A stretch of 64,000 bases of DNA from assembly GCF_900090285.1 (NCBI RefSeq), contig NZ_LT607754.1:2914001-2978000 (forward strand). The letters run 5' to 3'. The DNA comes from Micromonospora inositola (GTDB lineage Bacteria > Actinomycetota > Actinomycetes > Mycobacteriales > Micromonosporaceae). The notes beneath the pieces were generated by a model. That model ran no database searches, was not told the DNA's origin, and worked only from the letters and a program-made list of their open reading frames with translations. Positions 23,254-31,815 of the stretch are shown here, piece by piece (within the stretch, counting starts at the first letter, position 1; each line of letters starts with the position of its first letter). The position numbers and the translations under genes were made by a program.

Positions 23254-24429
23254 ATGTCTTCGTCCACCGTGGACCCCGCCGATCCCGTCTTCCGGCTGCA
23301 CGTCGGCGGCAAGATGGCCGTCGCCTCGACCGTTCCGCTCACCAGCCGGGAGGATCTCTCCCTCGCGTACACCCCCGGCGTGGCCCGGGTGTGCGAGGCG
23401 ATCGCCGCCGACCCCGCCCTCGCCGATGACTACACCTGGGTGTCGCACACCGTCGCCGTGGTCACCGACGGGTCCGCTGTACTCGGGCTGGGCAACATCG
23501 GCCCCCGCGCGGCGCTGCCGGTGATGGAGGGCAAGGCGGTGCTGTTCAAGCAGTTCGCCGGCGTGGACGCGGTGCCGATCTGCCTGGACACCCAGGACGT
23601 GGACGAGATCGTGACCGCGGTGCGGGCGCTCGCCCCGTCGTTCGGCGGGATCAACCTGGAGGACATCAGCGCTCCGCGCTGCTTCGAGGTGGAACGCCGG
23701 CTCGACGAGGCGCTGCCGATCCCGGTCTTCCACGACGACCAGCACGGCACCGCGATCGTGGTGCTGGCCGCGCTGCGTAACGCCGCCACCCTGCTCAACC
23801 GCAAGCTCGGCGACCTGCGGGTGGCGGTCAGCGGCGCCGGTGCGGCCGGGGTGGCGGTGACGAAGATGCTGGTCGCCGGGGGAGTGAACCCGGACCAGGT
23901 GGTGGTCTGCGATTCCAAGGGGATCATCGGCCGGCACCGCGAGCTGACCGGGAGCAAGGCCGAGCTGGCGGAGATCACCAACGCCGAGGGCCGGCAGGGC
24001 GGCATCACCGAGGCGCTGCGCGGCGCGGACGTCCTGGTCGGCGTCTCCGGCGGGCAGATCCCCGAGGCGGCGGTGGCCGGAATGGCGCCCGGGGGCATCG
24101 TCTTCGCGCTGGCCAACCCCACCCCCGAGGTGCACCCCGAGGTGGCCGCCCGGCACGTGGCGGTGGTGGCCACCGGTCGCAGCGACTACCCCAACCAGAT
24201 CAACAACGTGCTCGCCTTCCCCGGCGTGTTCCGAGGTGCGCTGGACGCCCGGGCCACCCGGATCACCGAGGGGATGAAGGTGGCCGCCGCCGACGCGATC
24301 GCCGGCGTGGTCGCCGAGTCGCTGACCGCCGAGGCGATCGTGCCCTCCCCGCTGGACCCGCGGGTCGCCCCGGCGGTCGCCGAGGCGGTGGCCGAGGCCG
24401 CCCGCCGCGACGGCGTCGCCCGCCGCTGA
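23254..24429 (+). CDS. NAD(P)-dependent malic enzyme (malate to pyruvate)
   Basis: 391 residues. LAYTPGVARVCEAIA carries the catalytic Tyr; GNIGPRAALPVMEGKAVLFKQFAGVDAVPICLDTQD contains the Lys and acidic cluster; PIPVFHDDQHGTAIV binds the divalent metal; VSGAGAAGVAVTKML is the Rossmann loop. Oxidative decarboxylation links the TCA cycle and gluconeogenesis. ATG 23254 has GGAG 6 nt upstream. An in-frame GTG 23167 would add a Pro/Ala-rich tail with no family match. The best -10 (TATGCT, 23147-23152) implies a leader of about 95 nt. Confidence 0.92.
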   Translation: MSSSTVDPADPVFRLHVGGKMAVASTVPLTSREDLSLAYTPGVARVCEAIAADPALADDYTWVSHTVAVVTDGSAVLGLGNIGPRAALPVMEGKAVLFKQFAGVDAVPICLDTQDVDEIVTAVRALAPSFGGINLEDISAPRCFEVERRLDEALPIPVFHDDQHGTAIVVLAALRNAATLLNRKLGDLRVAVSGAGAAGVAVTKMLVAGGVNPDQVVVCDSKGIIGRHRELTGSKAELAEITNAEGRQGGITEALRGADVLVGVSGGQIPEAAVAGMAPGGIVFALANPTPEVHPEVAARHVAVVATGRSDYPNQINNVLAFPGVFRGALDARATRITEGMKVAAADAIAGVVAESLTAEAIVPSPLDPRVAPAVAEAVAEAARRDGVARR

Positions 24430-24449
24430 CCGGCGCCGCGCAGGAGCAC

Positions 24450-24486
24450 GGGGCCCTTCTTATCGCGTTTTGATGGGAAGGGCCCC
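24450..24486. repeat. Palindromic repeat element with terminator potential
   Basis: GGGGCCCTTC (24450-24459) and GAAGGGCCCC (24477-24486) are a perfect inverted pair around 17 nt, and both arms are followed by TTCTTA-like sequence (CTTATCG, CTTAACG). I recall dispersed repeats with GGGCCCCTTCTTAACG cores in Micromonospora genomes, and this looks like one. It would also terminate malic-enzyme transcription. Confidence 0.6.
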
Positions 24487-24522
24487 TTCTTAACGGGCGC
24501 TCAGCTTGTTACCGTGCCGATC

Positions 24523-25476
24523 ATGCGTGCCGCCTATGCCTCGAGCTTCGACGCCGACAACCCGCTCGCCGCGCTCACCGTCGGCGACCGCCCCGAGCCG
24601 GCCCACCCGCAGCGGGACTGGGTCAGCGTGCAGGTGCGTGCCAGCTCGCTCAACCACCACGACCTCTGGTCGCTGCGCGGGGTGGGGCTCGGCCCGGACC
24701 AGCTGCCGATGATCCTCGGCTGCGACGCGGTCGGGACCGACCCGGACGGCAACGAGGTGGTCATCTACCCGGTGGTGCCCACCCCGGGCGACCCGCGCGG
24801 GATGTCCATCCTCTCCGAGCACTTCCCCGGTACCTTCGCCGAGCGGGTGGCCGTACCCCGGATGAACCTGCTGCCGCTGCCCACCGGCCTGGCGGCGGCC
24901 GACGCGGCGTGCCTGCCCACGGCCTGGCTGACCGCGTGGCGGATGCTCACCACCAAGGGCCGGGTCGACGACGGCGAGTCGGTGCTGGTCCAGGGGGCCG
25001 GTGGCGGCGTGGCCACCGCGGCCGTCGCGCTCGGCGTCGCGCTCGGCAAGCGGGTGTACGCGACCAGCCGGGACGCCGCCAAGCGGGAGCGGATCACCGA
25101 ACTGGGCGCGACCGCGCTGGAACCCGGCGCGCGCCTGCCCGAGCGGGTCGACGTGGTGATCGAGACGGTCGGCGCGGCGACCTTCGACCACTCCCTGAAG
25201 TCGGCCGCGCCGATGGCCCGGATCGTCGTCTCCGGCGCCACCGCCGGCTACGAGCCCAAGGTCAACCTGCGTCGGGTCTTCGCCATGCAGCTGGAGATCC
25301 TGGGCACCTCGATGGGCACCCCGGACGAGCTGACCGAGCTGCTCGCGTTCTGCGCCGAGCGGGACGTGCGCCCGGTGATCGACAGCGTGGTGCCGTTCAG
25401 CCGGATCGAGGAGGCCTTCGCCCGCCTCGCCTCCGGTGACGTCTTCGGCAAGGTCGTCGTCGACCACACCGCCTGA
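24523..25476 (+). CDS. Zinc-independent quinone oxidoreductase-like MDR dehydrogenase
   Basis: 317 residues of the medium-chain dehydrogenase/reductase family. GroES-like N-domain with ASSLNHHDLWSLRGVG and GCDAVGTDPDGNEV, then a Rossmann domain with VLVQGAGGGVATAAVALGVALGKRVYATSRD (NADPH loop) and a C-terminal GDVFGKVVVDH. The structural-zinc cysteines are absent, as in quinone oxidoreductases. TACCGT at 24510-24515 ends 7 nt before ATG 24523 (leaderless). The preceding repeat element lies partly where a -35 would be expected. Confidence 0.87.
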   Translation: MRAAYASSFDADNPLAALTVGDRPEPAHPQRDWVSVQVRASSLNHHDLWSLRGVGLGPDQLPMILGCDAVGTDPDGNEVVIYPVVPTPGDPRGMSILSEHFPGTFAERVAVPRMNLLPLPTGLAAADAACLPTAWLTAWRMLTTKGRVDDGESVLVQGAGGGVATAAVALGVALGKRVYATSRDAAKRERITELGATALEPGARLPERVDVVIETVGAATFDHSLKSAAPMARIVVSGATAGYEPKVNLRRVFAMQLEILGTSMGTPDELTELLAFCAERDVRPVIDSVVPFSRIEEAFARLASGDVFGKVVVDHTA

Positions 25477-25478
25477 GC

Positions 25479-25497
25479 CGGCCGCCCTCGGCGGCCG
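25479..25497. terminator. Hairpin between convergent oxidoreductase and lipoprotein genes
   Basis: CGGCCGCC (25479-25486), loop CTC, GGCGGCCG (25490-25497): a perfect 8-bp stem squeezed between the two stop codons. Likely bidirectional. Confidence 0.65.
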
Positions 25498-25498
25498 C

Positions 25499-26464
25499 TC
25501 AGAGGTGGTCGTCGAGGGTGGCCAGGTCGCCGCGGGTGGCGTCGGCGGGGAGGCGGTCCCTGGCCTTCGCGTCGCCGTAGAGGGTCCAGCGGAGGAACTC
25601 GACGGTGGTGTCGGAGACCACCCGCAGCGCCTTGCCGTCGGTGAGCAGGGCCCGGCCGTGGTCGCCCTTCGGCAGGCTGAGCATGGCCTTCGGCCAGGGC
25701 ACCGCGTCGTAGACGGCCTTGCCGGCGGCGTAGTTCACCACCTCGTCGGCCTCGCCGTGCACGAAGAGCTGCGGCGCGGCGGCGCCGGCGAAGGCGGTGC
25801 CGACCCCGAGCGCCGTGCCGGCGAAGACGATGCCGGCGTCCAGCCGCTCGTCCCGCCCGGCGGTGAAGAGCCCGATCGTGGTCACCCCGCCGGCGCTGTG
25901 CCCGGCCGCGGCCACCCGCTCGGGGTCCAGCCGGCCGTGCAGCGGGTCATCGGCCTTCGCGTCGAGGGCGAGCACCTGGGTCAGCGCGTACGACACGTCG
26001 GCCGGCTGGTTGAGCACGTCGAGCACGCTGCCGTCGCCGCCCGTGCCGGTGTGCGGGAACCGGGGCGCGGCGACCACGAAACCCGCCGCCGCCCAGCGGC
26101 TCAGCAGCAGCTGGTAGTCCTCCGGCCGGGCGCCCAGGCCGTGGCTGAACATCACCACCGGGAACCGGCCGGTCGCGGCCGGCGCCGAGCGCTCCGGCGC
26201 GCCGCCGGCCGCGCCCCGGGCCGGGTACCAGAGGGTCACCGGCAGGGGGCGGTCGCCGTCGCGGTTCAGCTTCAGCTGCCGTACGCCGACCGCGAAGGCC
26301 GCGGTGGGTGCGTGCCCGGCGGGTACCCGGGGCGCGGGGGTGGTCGCCTTCGGCGGCGGGGTCGGGGCGCTGCGCACGGTCGGCGCGGCACCGCCCGAGC
26401 AGCCGGCCAGGCCCACGGTGAGCAGGGCGGCGGCGGCGAGGGCGGAGGTACGGCGACGGGACAT
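25499..26464 (-). CDS. Lipoprotein alpha/beta hydrolase (PAF-acetylhydrolase/dienelactone-like), copy 1
   Basis: 321 residues. A lipoprotein signal peptide ends in the lipobox LAGC with Cys near residue 22, followed by a Pro/Ala/Thr spacer. The catalytic domain has VVMFSHGLGARPEDYQLLL (oxyanion), AAAGHSAGG (nucleophile Ser), LFVHGEADEVV (Asp) and PKGDHGRALL (His). Membrane-anchored on the outer face; substrate unknown. CACAAT ends 7 nt before ATG 26464. A clear paralog lies at 27276-28229; both end in FLRWTLY...RLPADA. Confidence 0.87.
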   Translation of the reverse strand: MSRRRTSALAAAALLTVGLAGCSGGAAPTVRSAPTPPPKATTPAPRVPAGHAPTAAFAVGVRQLKLNRDGDRPLPVTLWYPARGAAGGAPERSAPAATGRFPVVMFSHGLGARPEDYQLLLSRWAAAGFVVAAPRFPHTGTGGDGSVLDVLNQPADVSYALTQVLALDAKADDPLHGRLDPERVAAAGHSAGGVTTIGLFTAGRDERLDAGIVFAGTALGVGTAFAGAAAPQLFVHGEADEVVNYAAGKAVYDAVPWPKAMLSLPKGDHGRALLTDGKALRVVSDTTVEFLRWTLYGDAKARDRLPADATRGDLATLDDHL

Positions 26465-26591
26465 GAAGACGATTGTGCCTCGCGCCCCCGGGTCGCCGGC
26501 CCGACATCCAACGGAGCGTGGCCGGATCGGCGGTCGCGGGCGGCCGGACGCCGCGCTCCGTGACCGAGCGTCCAGGGTTGCCGCGGTGGTC

Positions 26592-27131
26592 TCAGGTGGC
26601 TGGCTGGCCGGGAAGGCTGGCTCGAAGGCGGGCGATGTCCGCCGCGTCCTTGGCCCGCCTGGGCCGGTCGGGCATCCAGACCGGGAACATCTCCTTGAAC
26701 TCGATCTGCGCGGCCACGCTGATCACGGGTGCGGTGACCGGTCCGATCCGGCCCCGTGGCCCGTCCAGCATCCCGTCGGGCAGCGGGGTGCCGGCCCACG
26801 GCCCGGCACCGACCACCAGCCGGCCGTCCGCGTCCCGGTCAAGGTAGGCGAAGCTCAGTTCGACGTCGTCCCGGAGCAGGTCGAGCTGCAGTTCGGCCGG
26901 CATCCGGGGGTCCGGCCGCCACCCCTGGTCACGCAGCAGGACGGCCAGCCGTTCCGCGTCGGCCCGCCAGCAGTACCAGTCGACGTCCACGTGCGGCCGG
27001 GTCACCTCGCCGAGGTGGAAGTCCATCGCCCAGCCCCCGCGCAGCCAGACCGCGATCCGGGCCGCCGCGCACCATGCCACCACCGCCCGAACCGTCTCCA
27101 GCTGCCGCCCGACCAGTCCGCCCCCGTCCAT
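26592..27131 (-). CDS. Nucleotidyltransferase related to ANT(2'')/lincosamide adenylyltransferases
   Basis: 179 residues. The core WLRGGWAMDFHLGEVTRPHVDVDW matches the GGWA-D..LG..TR.H.D.D signature of the aminoglycoside-2''-adenylyltransferase/LinB fold, with the metal-binding Asp pair in HVDVD. C-terminal AAQIEFKEMFP and KDAADIARL also fit. It may transfer AMP to a small molecule; an antibiotic-resistance role is possible but not shown, and many chromosomal members have no known substrate. TAGCGT 7 nt before ATG 27131 marks a leaderless gene. It sits between two paralogous hydrolases. Confidence 0.78.
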   Translation of the reverse strand: MDGGGLVGRQLETVRAVVAWCAAARIAVWLRGGWAMDFHLGEVTRPHVDVDWYCWRADAERLAVLLRDQGWRPDPRMPAELQLDLLRDDVELSFAYLDRDADGRLVVGAGPWAGTPLPDGMLDGPRGRIGPVTAPVISVAAQIEFKEMFPVWMPDRPRRAKDAADIARLRASLPGQPAT

Positions 27132-27191
27132 CCGCCGAACGCTACCGCTCCGTGCCCTCCGCGTGCCGCCCCTCGCCGTCCGGTCGGCACC

Positions 27192-27246
27192 AGGTCGCCG
27201 AGGTGGCGGGATCGGGCGGCGTTGGATGCCGCCACCTCGGCGATCT
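27192..27246. terminator. Long hairpin after the second lipoprotein hydrolase
   Basis: TCGCCGAGGTGGCGG (27195-27209) pairs perfectly with 27229-27243, and A-T, G-C and G-T pairs extend it to 27192/27246; the loop is 19 nt. It follows the stop of the 27276-28229 gene. Confidence 0.75.
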
Positions 27247-27275
27247 GTAGTCGAACTCGGACTGCCGCCCCCGGA

Positions 27276-28229
27276 TCAGCGCGGAAGGCGGCTGGTGAAG
27301 ACGGTGATCGGCGGACCCTCGGCGTCGGCGGGGAGGCGGTGCAGGGCGCTCGGGTCGGCGTAGAGGGTCCAGCGGAGGAAGTCGGTGGTGGTGGCGAGGA
27401 CCTGGGCGAAGCCGGGGTGGCCCGGAGTGAGGTACTCGCCGTGACCCTGGGCGGGCAGGCTCAGGAAGGCCGCCGGCCCGGTCGCCCGGGCGTACGCGGC
27501 GCGACCCACGGACTCCGGCACGATCGGGTCGGCGGCCCCGTGCACGAACAGCAGCGGTGCGGGTGGGCCGGCGAAGCTGCCCGCCAGGCCCCCGCCGGCG
27601 ATCACGATGCCGGAGCGCAGTCGCGCCGAGTGTCCGGAGGTGAACATGCCGGCCGTGGTGAAGCCGCCCGCCGAGTGACCGGCCGCGGCGATCCGATCGA
27701 CGGCCAGGTGCCCGGCGAGCGGGTCGTCGTGGCGGGCGTCGAGGCGGACCAGGTGGCGGATCAGTCGCCACCCGTCGGCCGGCTGGTTGCGGACGTCCGC
27801 CCTGGTGAAGTCCGGGGCGCGCAGGTTGGTGCGGGGATAGGTCGGTGCGGCGACCACGAAGCCGGCGGCGGCCCACCGGGTGGTCAGCGCGGCCTGCAGC
27901 TCGGGGAGGCTGCGCAGCCCGTGGCTGTAGACGACGACCGGGAACCGTCCCGTCGCGACGGGTGCGTCAGCCATCGGCACCGGCCCGGTCGTCGACGGGC
28001 CACCCGGGCCGCCCGGGGCGGCGGGGTACCAGATGGTGACCGGGAGCGGTCGTGGACCGTCCGGATCGACGGTGAGCTGCCGGACGCCGACCGGCCAGCT
28101 CCGCTGCGGGGCGTGCCCGAAGGAGACGACACGGACGGTCCCTGGGGGTGGCCCAGCCGCGGCGGTGGCCGGTCCGCAGCCCGCCAGCAGCGCCGTCGAC
28201 AGCGCGGCGACCAGCCGCTGCACCCCCAC
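27276..28229 (-). CDS. Lipoprotein alpha/beta hydrolase, paralog copy 2
   Basis: 317 residues with a lipobox LLAGC near residue 18. It shares with copy 1 (25499-26464) the order VGVRQL...DGPRPLPVTIWYPA, FPVVVYSHGLRSLPELQ, ALTTRWAAAGFVVAAP, NQPADGWRLIRHL, AAGHSAGGFTT, LLFVHGAADPIV and FLRWTLYADPSALHRLPADA. Nucleophile Ser in GHSAGG, acid in HGAAD, His in QGHGEY. Start GTG 28229 fits TAACGT-N6. Substrate unknown; anchored outside the membrane. The pair appears to be a local duplication with a nucleotidyltransferase gene between. Confidence 0.85.
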   Translation of the reverse strand: MGVQRLVAALSTALLAGCGPATAAAGPPPGTVRVVSFGHAPQRSWPVGVRQLTVDPDGPRPLPVTIWYPAAPGGPGGPSTTGPVPMADAPVATGRFPVVVYSHGLRSLPELQAALTTRWAAAGFVVAAPTYPRTNLRAPDFTRADVRNQPADGWRLIRHLVRLDARHDDPLAGHLAVDRIAAAGHSAGGFTTAGMFTSGHSARLRSGIVIAGGGLAGSFAGPPAPLLFVHGAADPIVPESVGRAAYARATGPAAFLSLPAQGHGEYLTPGHPGFAQVLATTTDFLRWTLYADPSALHRLPADAEGPPITVFTSRLPR

Positions 28230-28385
28230 CGCTCCACGTTAGGCGGGCGGGTGGGCCGGGCGGCCCCGCCGTCCGGACCGGCTGCCGTCACCACCCGGTC
28301 GGTGCGGCTCGGCCGGCCGGGCCGACCTGCCGCCATCGGCCCGGCGGGACGATCCGCGTCGACGGGCTTCGCTAGGGTCACCGGC

Positions 28386-28556
28386 ATGCCTGAGAACTAC
28401 ACCGACCCGAGCGGTAACACCGAGCAGTTCCGCGCCTTCGTCCACACGCCCGAGGGCGCCGCCCCGGACGTCGCGCCGTCCCGCCTCCCGCTGATCGTCG
28501 GCGCGGCGGTCGTCGTGCTGGTGGTGGCCGTGGTCGCCTGGCTCGCGCTGAGCTGA
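28386..28556 (+). CDS. Short single-pass membrane protein
   Basis: 56 residues: a polar N-terminal half (MPENYTDPSGNTEQFRAFV) and one C-terminal TM helix (LPLIVGAAVVVLVVAVVAWLAL) ending two residues before the stop. TAGGGT at 28373-28378 ends 7 nt before ATG 28386, a strong leaderless signature that supports a real gene despite its size. Lies in the gap between the divergent hydrolase and convergent ackA. Function unknown. Confidence 0.72.
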   Translation: MPENYTDPSGNTEQFRAFVHTPEGAAPDVAPSRLPLIVGAAVVVLVVAVVAWLALS

Positions 28557-28568
28557 GCCGTACCCGGG

Positions 28569-29690
28569 TCAGTGGTGGGTCGCCGCCACCACGGCCCGGG
28601 TCTCCCGGGCGATCTCCCGCTCCTCGTCCGTGCTGATGACGCAGACCGTCACCTCGGCCCCGTCCGGCGAGATCACCCGGTCGCCGCTGCCGTCGTTGCG
28701 CGCGGGGTCCACGGTGATGCCGAGCCGATCCAGGCCGGCCAGCGCCGCCGCGCGGACCGGCGCCGCGTGCTCGCCGACCCCGGCGGTGAAGGTGACCGCG
28801 TCGACCCGCCCGAGCAGCGCGTAGTACCCGCCGAGGTAGCCCTTGATCCGGCGGCAGTAGACGTCGAAGGCGAGCGCGGCGCCGGCGTCCCCGGCGTCCC
28901 TCCGGGCCAGCACCTCGCGCATGTCGTTGGCCCCGGTCAGGCCGTGCAGGCCGCTGCGGTGGTTCAGCAGGTCGTCGATGTCGTCGACGGTCATCCCGCC
29001 CTCGCGGCGCAGGTGGAAGATGACGGTCGGATCGAGGTCACCGCTGCGGGTGCCCATCACCAGGCCCTCCAGCGGCGACATCCCCATCGAGGTCGCCACG
29101 CTCCGTCCACCGGAGACCGCGCAGGCGCTGGCCCCGTTGCCCAGGTGCAGGGTGATGACGTTCAGCTCCTCGTACGGCCGCTCCAGCAGCTCGGCGGTGC
29201 GCCGGGAGACGTACGCGTGCGAGGTGCCGTGGAAGCCGTAGCGCCGGACGCCGTACCGCTGCGCGGTGTCCCGGTCGATGGCGTACGTGGCGGCGGCCTC
29301 CGGCAGCGTGTGGTGGAATGCGGTGTCGAAGACGGCGACCTGCGGGACGTCCGGCAGCGACTCGCGGGCCACCCGGATGCCGGCCAGATTGACGGGGTTG
29401 TGCAGCGGTGCGAGGGGCACAAGACGCTCGATCGCGGTGAAGACCGCGTCGTCGATCAGGACAGGTTCACTGAACTTCCGGCCGCCGTGCACGACCCGGT
29501 GCCCCACCGCCGTCAGCCCGGCCAGGTCCAGCCCGGCGAGGATCTGCCGGACCGCGGTCTCGTGGTCGGCCGGCCCGCCGCCCGGCTCGCCAACCCGCTC
29601 CACCTTGCCCTTGGCGCGGACCTCCTCGTCGTCGTAGAGCCGGTACTTGACCGACGACGACCCGCAGTTGAGCACCAGTACCCGGCTCAT
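28569..29690 (-). CDS. ackA: Acetate kinase
   Basis: 373 residues. VLVLNCGSSSVKYRLYD is the N-terminal ASKHA phosphate loop; VFDTAFHHTLPEAA and RRYGFHGTSHAYVS carry active-site His and Phe residues; VITLHLGNGASACAV and FTAGVGEHAAPVR complete the family signatures. It converts acetyl phosphate and ADP to acetate and ATP. ATG 29690 overlaps the pta stop by four bases, so the pathway genes are coupled. Confidence 0.96.
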   Translation of the reverse strand: MSRVLVLNCGSSSVKYRLYDDEEVRAKGKVERVGEPGGGPADHETAVRQILAGLDLAGLTAVGHRVVHGGRKFSEPVLIDDAVFTAIERLVPLAPLHNPVNLAGIRVARESLPDVPQVAVFDTAFHHTLPEAAATYAIDRDTAQRYGVRRYGFHGTSHAYVSRRTAELLERPYEELNVITLHLGNGASACAVSGGRSVATSMGMSPLEGLVMGTRSGDLDPTVIFHLRREGGMTVDDIDDLLNHRSGLHGLTGANDMREVLARRDAGDAGAALAFDVYCRRIKGYLGGYYALLGRVDAVTFTAGVGEHAAPVRAAALAGLDRLGITVDPARNDGSGDRVISPDGAEVTVCVISTDEEREIARETRAVVAATHH

Positions 29691-31750
29691 GATGCCTCCG
29701 CAGCGGCCTGGATGGCGGTGATGGCGACGGTGTTGACGATGTCCGGGACGGTCGCACCCCGCGACAGGTCGTTGACCGGCCGGCGCAGGCCCTGCATCAC
29801 CGGGCCGACCGCCACCGCGCCGGCCGAGCGCTGCACCGCCTTGTACGTGTTGTTGCCGGTGTTCAGGTCCGGGAAGATGAAGACGGTGGCCCGCCCGGCC
29901 ACCGGGCTGTCCGGCAGCTTCGTGGCCGCGACCTGCGGATCGATCGCCGCGTCGTACTGGATCGGGCCCTCCACCAGCAGCTCCGGCCGGCGCTCGCGGA
30001 CCAGCTTGGTGGCCGCCGCGACCTTCTCCACGTCGGCGCCGGCGCCCGAGCTGCCGGTCGAGTACGACAGCATCGCCACCCGCGGCTCGATGCCGAACCG
30101 CGCCGCGGTGTCGGCGGAGGAGGTGGCGATGTCCGCGAGCTGGGCGGCATCCGGGTCGCGGTTGACCGCGCAGTCCCCGTAGACCAGCACCCGGTCGGCG
30201 AGCAGCATGAAGAAGACGCTGGAGGCGACCGAGACGCCCGGCACGGCACGGATGATCTCGAAGGCGGGGCGGATGGTGGCCGCGGTGGTGTGGGTCGCCC
30301 CGGAGACCATGCCGTCGGCGTGACCGGTCTGCACCATCATGCTGCCGAAGTAGTTGGGCTGGGCCACGATGTCGTGGGCCAGCTCGACGGTGATGCCCCG
30401 GTGCGCGCGCAGCTTCGCGTACTGGGCGGCGAAGTCGTCCCGCCAGCCGCTGGTGACCGGGTCGACCACCTCGGCGTCGCCGATGTCGATGCCCAGCTCC
30501 CGGGTACGCCGGGCGATGTCGTCGGGGCGGCCGAGCAGGGTCAGGTCGGCGACGCCCCGGCGCAGCACGATCTCCGCCGCGCGCAGGATCCGCTCCTCGG
30601 CGCCCTCCGGCAGCACCAGCCGGCGGCGGTTCGTCCGGGCCCGGTCGATCAGGTCGTTCTCGAACATCAGCGGGGTGACCCGCTCGGAGCGGCTGACCCG
30701 CAGCCGGCGGGCCAGGTCGACGGTGTCCACGCAGCGTTCGAAGGCGCCGAGCGCGGCCTCGACCTTGCGCGGGTTGTCGACGCTCGGGCGGCCCTCGATC
30801 CGGCTGGACGCGGCCACCGTGTCGTAGCTGTCGCTGGTCACCGAGAGCACGGCGAGACCGGTGTTCAGGCCCTCGACCACCCGCATCGCCCGCGGGTCGG
30901 GCTGCTCGCCGAGGGTGAGCACCAGCCCGGCCACCGAGACCTGACCGGCGACGTGCGCGGCGCTCGCCGCGACCAGTAGGTCGGCCCGGTCGCCCGGGGT
31001 GATCACCAGCGCGCCCTCGGTCAGGTGGTCCAGCAGGGTCGGCACGTGCGCGGCGCCCACCACGTAGTCGAGCACGTCCCGGTCGAGCGCGGCGTCGTCG
31101 CCGGCCAGCAGGGTGGCGCCGAGGGCCGCCGCCACCTCCGCCACGGTCGGCGCCGAGACGGTCGGCACCTCCGGGATCGCGTACGCGGGGACGGGCAGCT
31201 CGGGGAGCGCCATCGGCCCGGGCACCCGGTTGGCGATCACCGCCAGCACCGTCGCGCCGAGATCCTCGAGGTCGTGGTACGCCCCGCGGGCGGCCGCCGC
31301 GATCGCCGCCGGCTCCTGGCCGAAGCCGTCGACCACGGGCACCACCACGCTGCCGAACTCGGTGGCCAGCCGGGCGTTGAAGGCCAGCTCGCGTGGGCCG
31401 GCGCCGTCCCCGTCGGCGAAGTCGCTGCCCACCACGACCAGCGCGGGGCAGCGCCGCTCGACGTCCCGGTAGCGGGCGACGATCCGGGCGATCAGCTCCT
31501 CCCGCCGGCCCTCCGCGACCAGCGCCGTCGCCTCCGCGTACGTGCTGCCGGACAGCTCGGCGACCGGGAGGTCCAACCGGTAGCGGTCGGTGAGCAGGGC
31601 GAGGATCGGGTCGGTGCCGGCCCCGGAAACCAGCGGTCGGAACGCGCCGATCCGCCCGACCTGGCGGGAGAGCAGCTCGGCCAGCCCGAGCGCGATGGTC
31701 GACTTTCCCCCGCCGGACCCCACGCTGGTCAGGTACACGCTGCGCGCCAC
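29687..31750 (-). CDS. pta: Phosphate acetyltransferase, long form with N-terminal P-loop domain
   Basis: 687 residues. An N-terminal BioD-like P-loop domain (VYLTSVGSGGGKSTIALGLAELL), a DRTGG-type middle region, and a C-terminal PTA_PTB catalytic domain from about residue 370 (MFENDLIDRARTNRRRLVLPEG ... MLSYSTGSSGAGADVEKV). It interconverts acetyl-CoA and acetyl phosphate, feeding ackA. GTG 31750 has TAGCGT ending 6 nt upstream (leaderless). Confidence 0.95.
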   Translation of the reverse strand: MARSVYLTSVGSGGGKSTIALGLAELLSRQVGRIGAFRPLVSGAGTDPILALLTDRYRLDLPVAELSGSTYAEATALVAEGRREELIARIVARYRDVERRCPALVVVGSDFADGDGAGPRELAFNARLATEFGSVVVPVVDGFGQEPAAIAAAARGAYHDLEDLGATVLAVIANRVPGPMALPELPVPAYAIPEVPTVSAPTVAEVAAALGATLLAGDDAALDRDVLDYVVGAAHVPTLLDHLTEGALVITPGDRADLLVAASAAHVAGQVSVAGLVLTLGEQPDPRAMRVVEGLNTGLAVLSVTSDSYDTVAASSRIEGRPSVDNPRKVEAALGAFERCVDTVDLARRLRVSRSERVTPLMFENDLIDRARTNRRRLVLPEGAEERILRAAEIVLRRGVADLTLLGRPDDIARRTRELGIDIGDAEVVDPVTSGWRDDFAAQYAKLRAHRGITVELAHDIVAQPNYFGSMMVQTGHADGMVSGATHTTAATIRPAFEIIRAVPGVSVASSVFFMLLADRVLVYGDCAVNRDPDAAQLADIATSSADTAARFGIEPRVAMLSYSTGSSGAGADVEKVAAATKLVRERRPELLVEGPIQYDAAIDPQVAATKLPDSPVAGRATVFIFPDLNTGNNTYKAVQRSAGAVAVGPVMQGLRRPVNDLSRGATVPDIVNTVAITAIQAAAEAS

Positions 31751-31781
31751 GACCTCACGCTACAAGATCGGGGTACCCCGC

Positions 31782-31803
31782 GCCCGGGTCCTTGTGCCCG
31801 GGC
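31782..31803. terminator. Short hairpin downstream of the membrane protein gene
   Basis: GCCCGGG (31782-31788) and CCCGGGC (31797-31803) around an 8-nt loop, between the stop of the 31816 gene and the pta promoter. Weak but well placed. Confidence 0.4.
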
Positions 31804-31815
31804 CCACCGGCCCGA

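Noticed and set aside
26592..27131. Naming the nucleotidyltransferase as a specific aminoglycoside- or lincosamide-resistance gene
   Set aside because: Only the fold signature is shared; substrate specificity cannot be read from the sequence.
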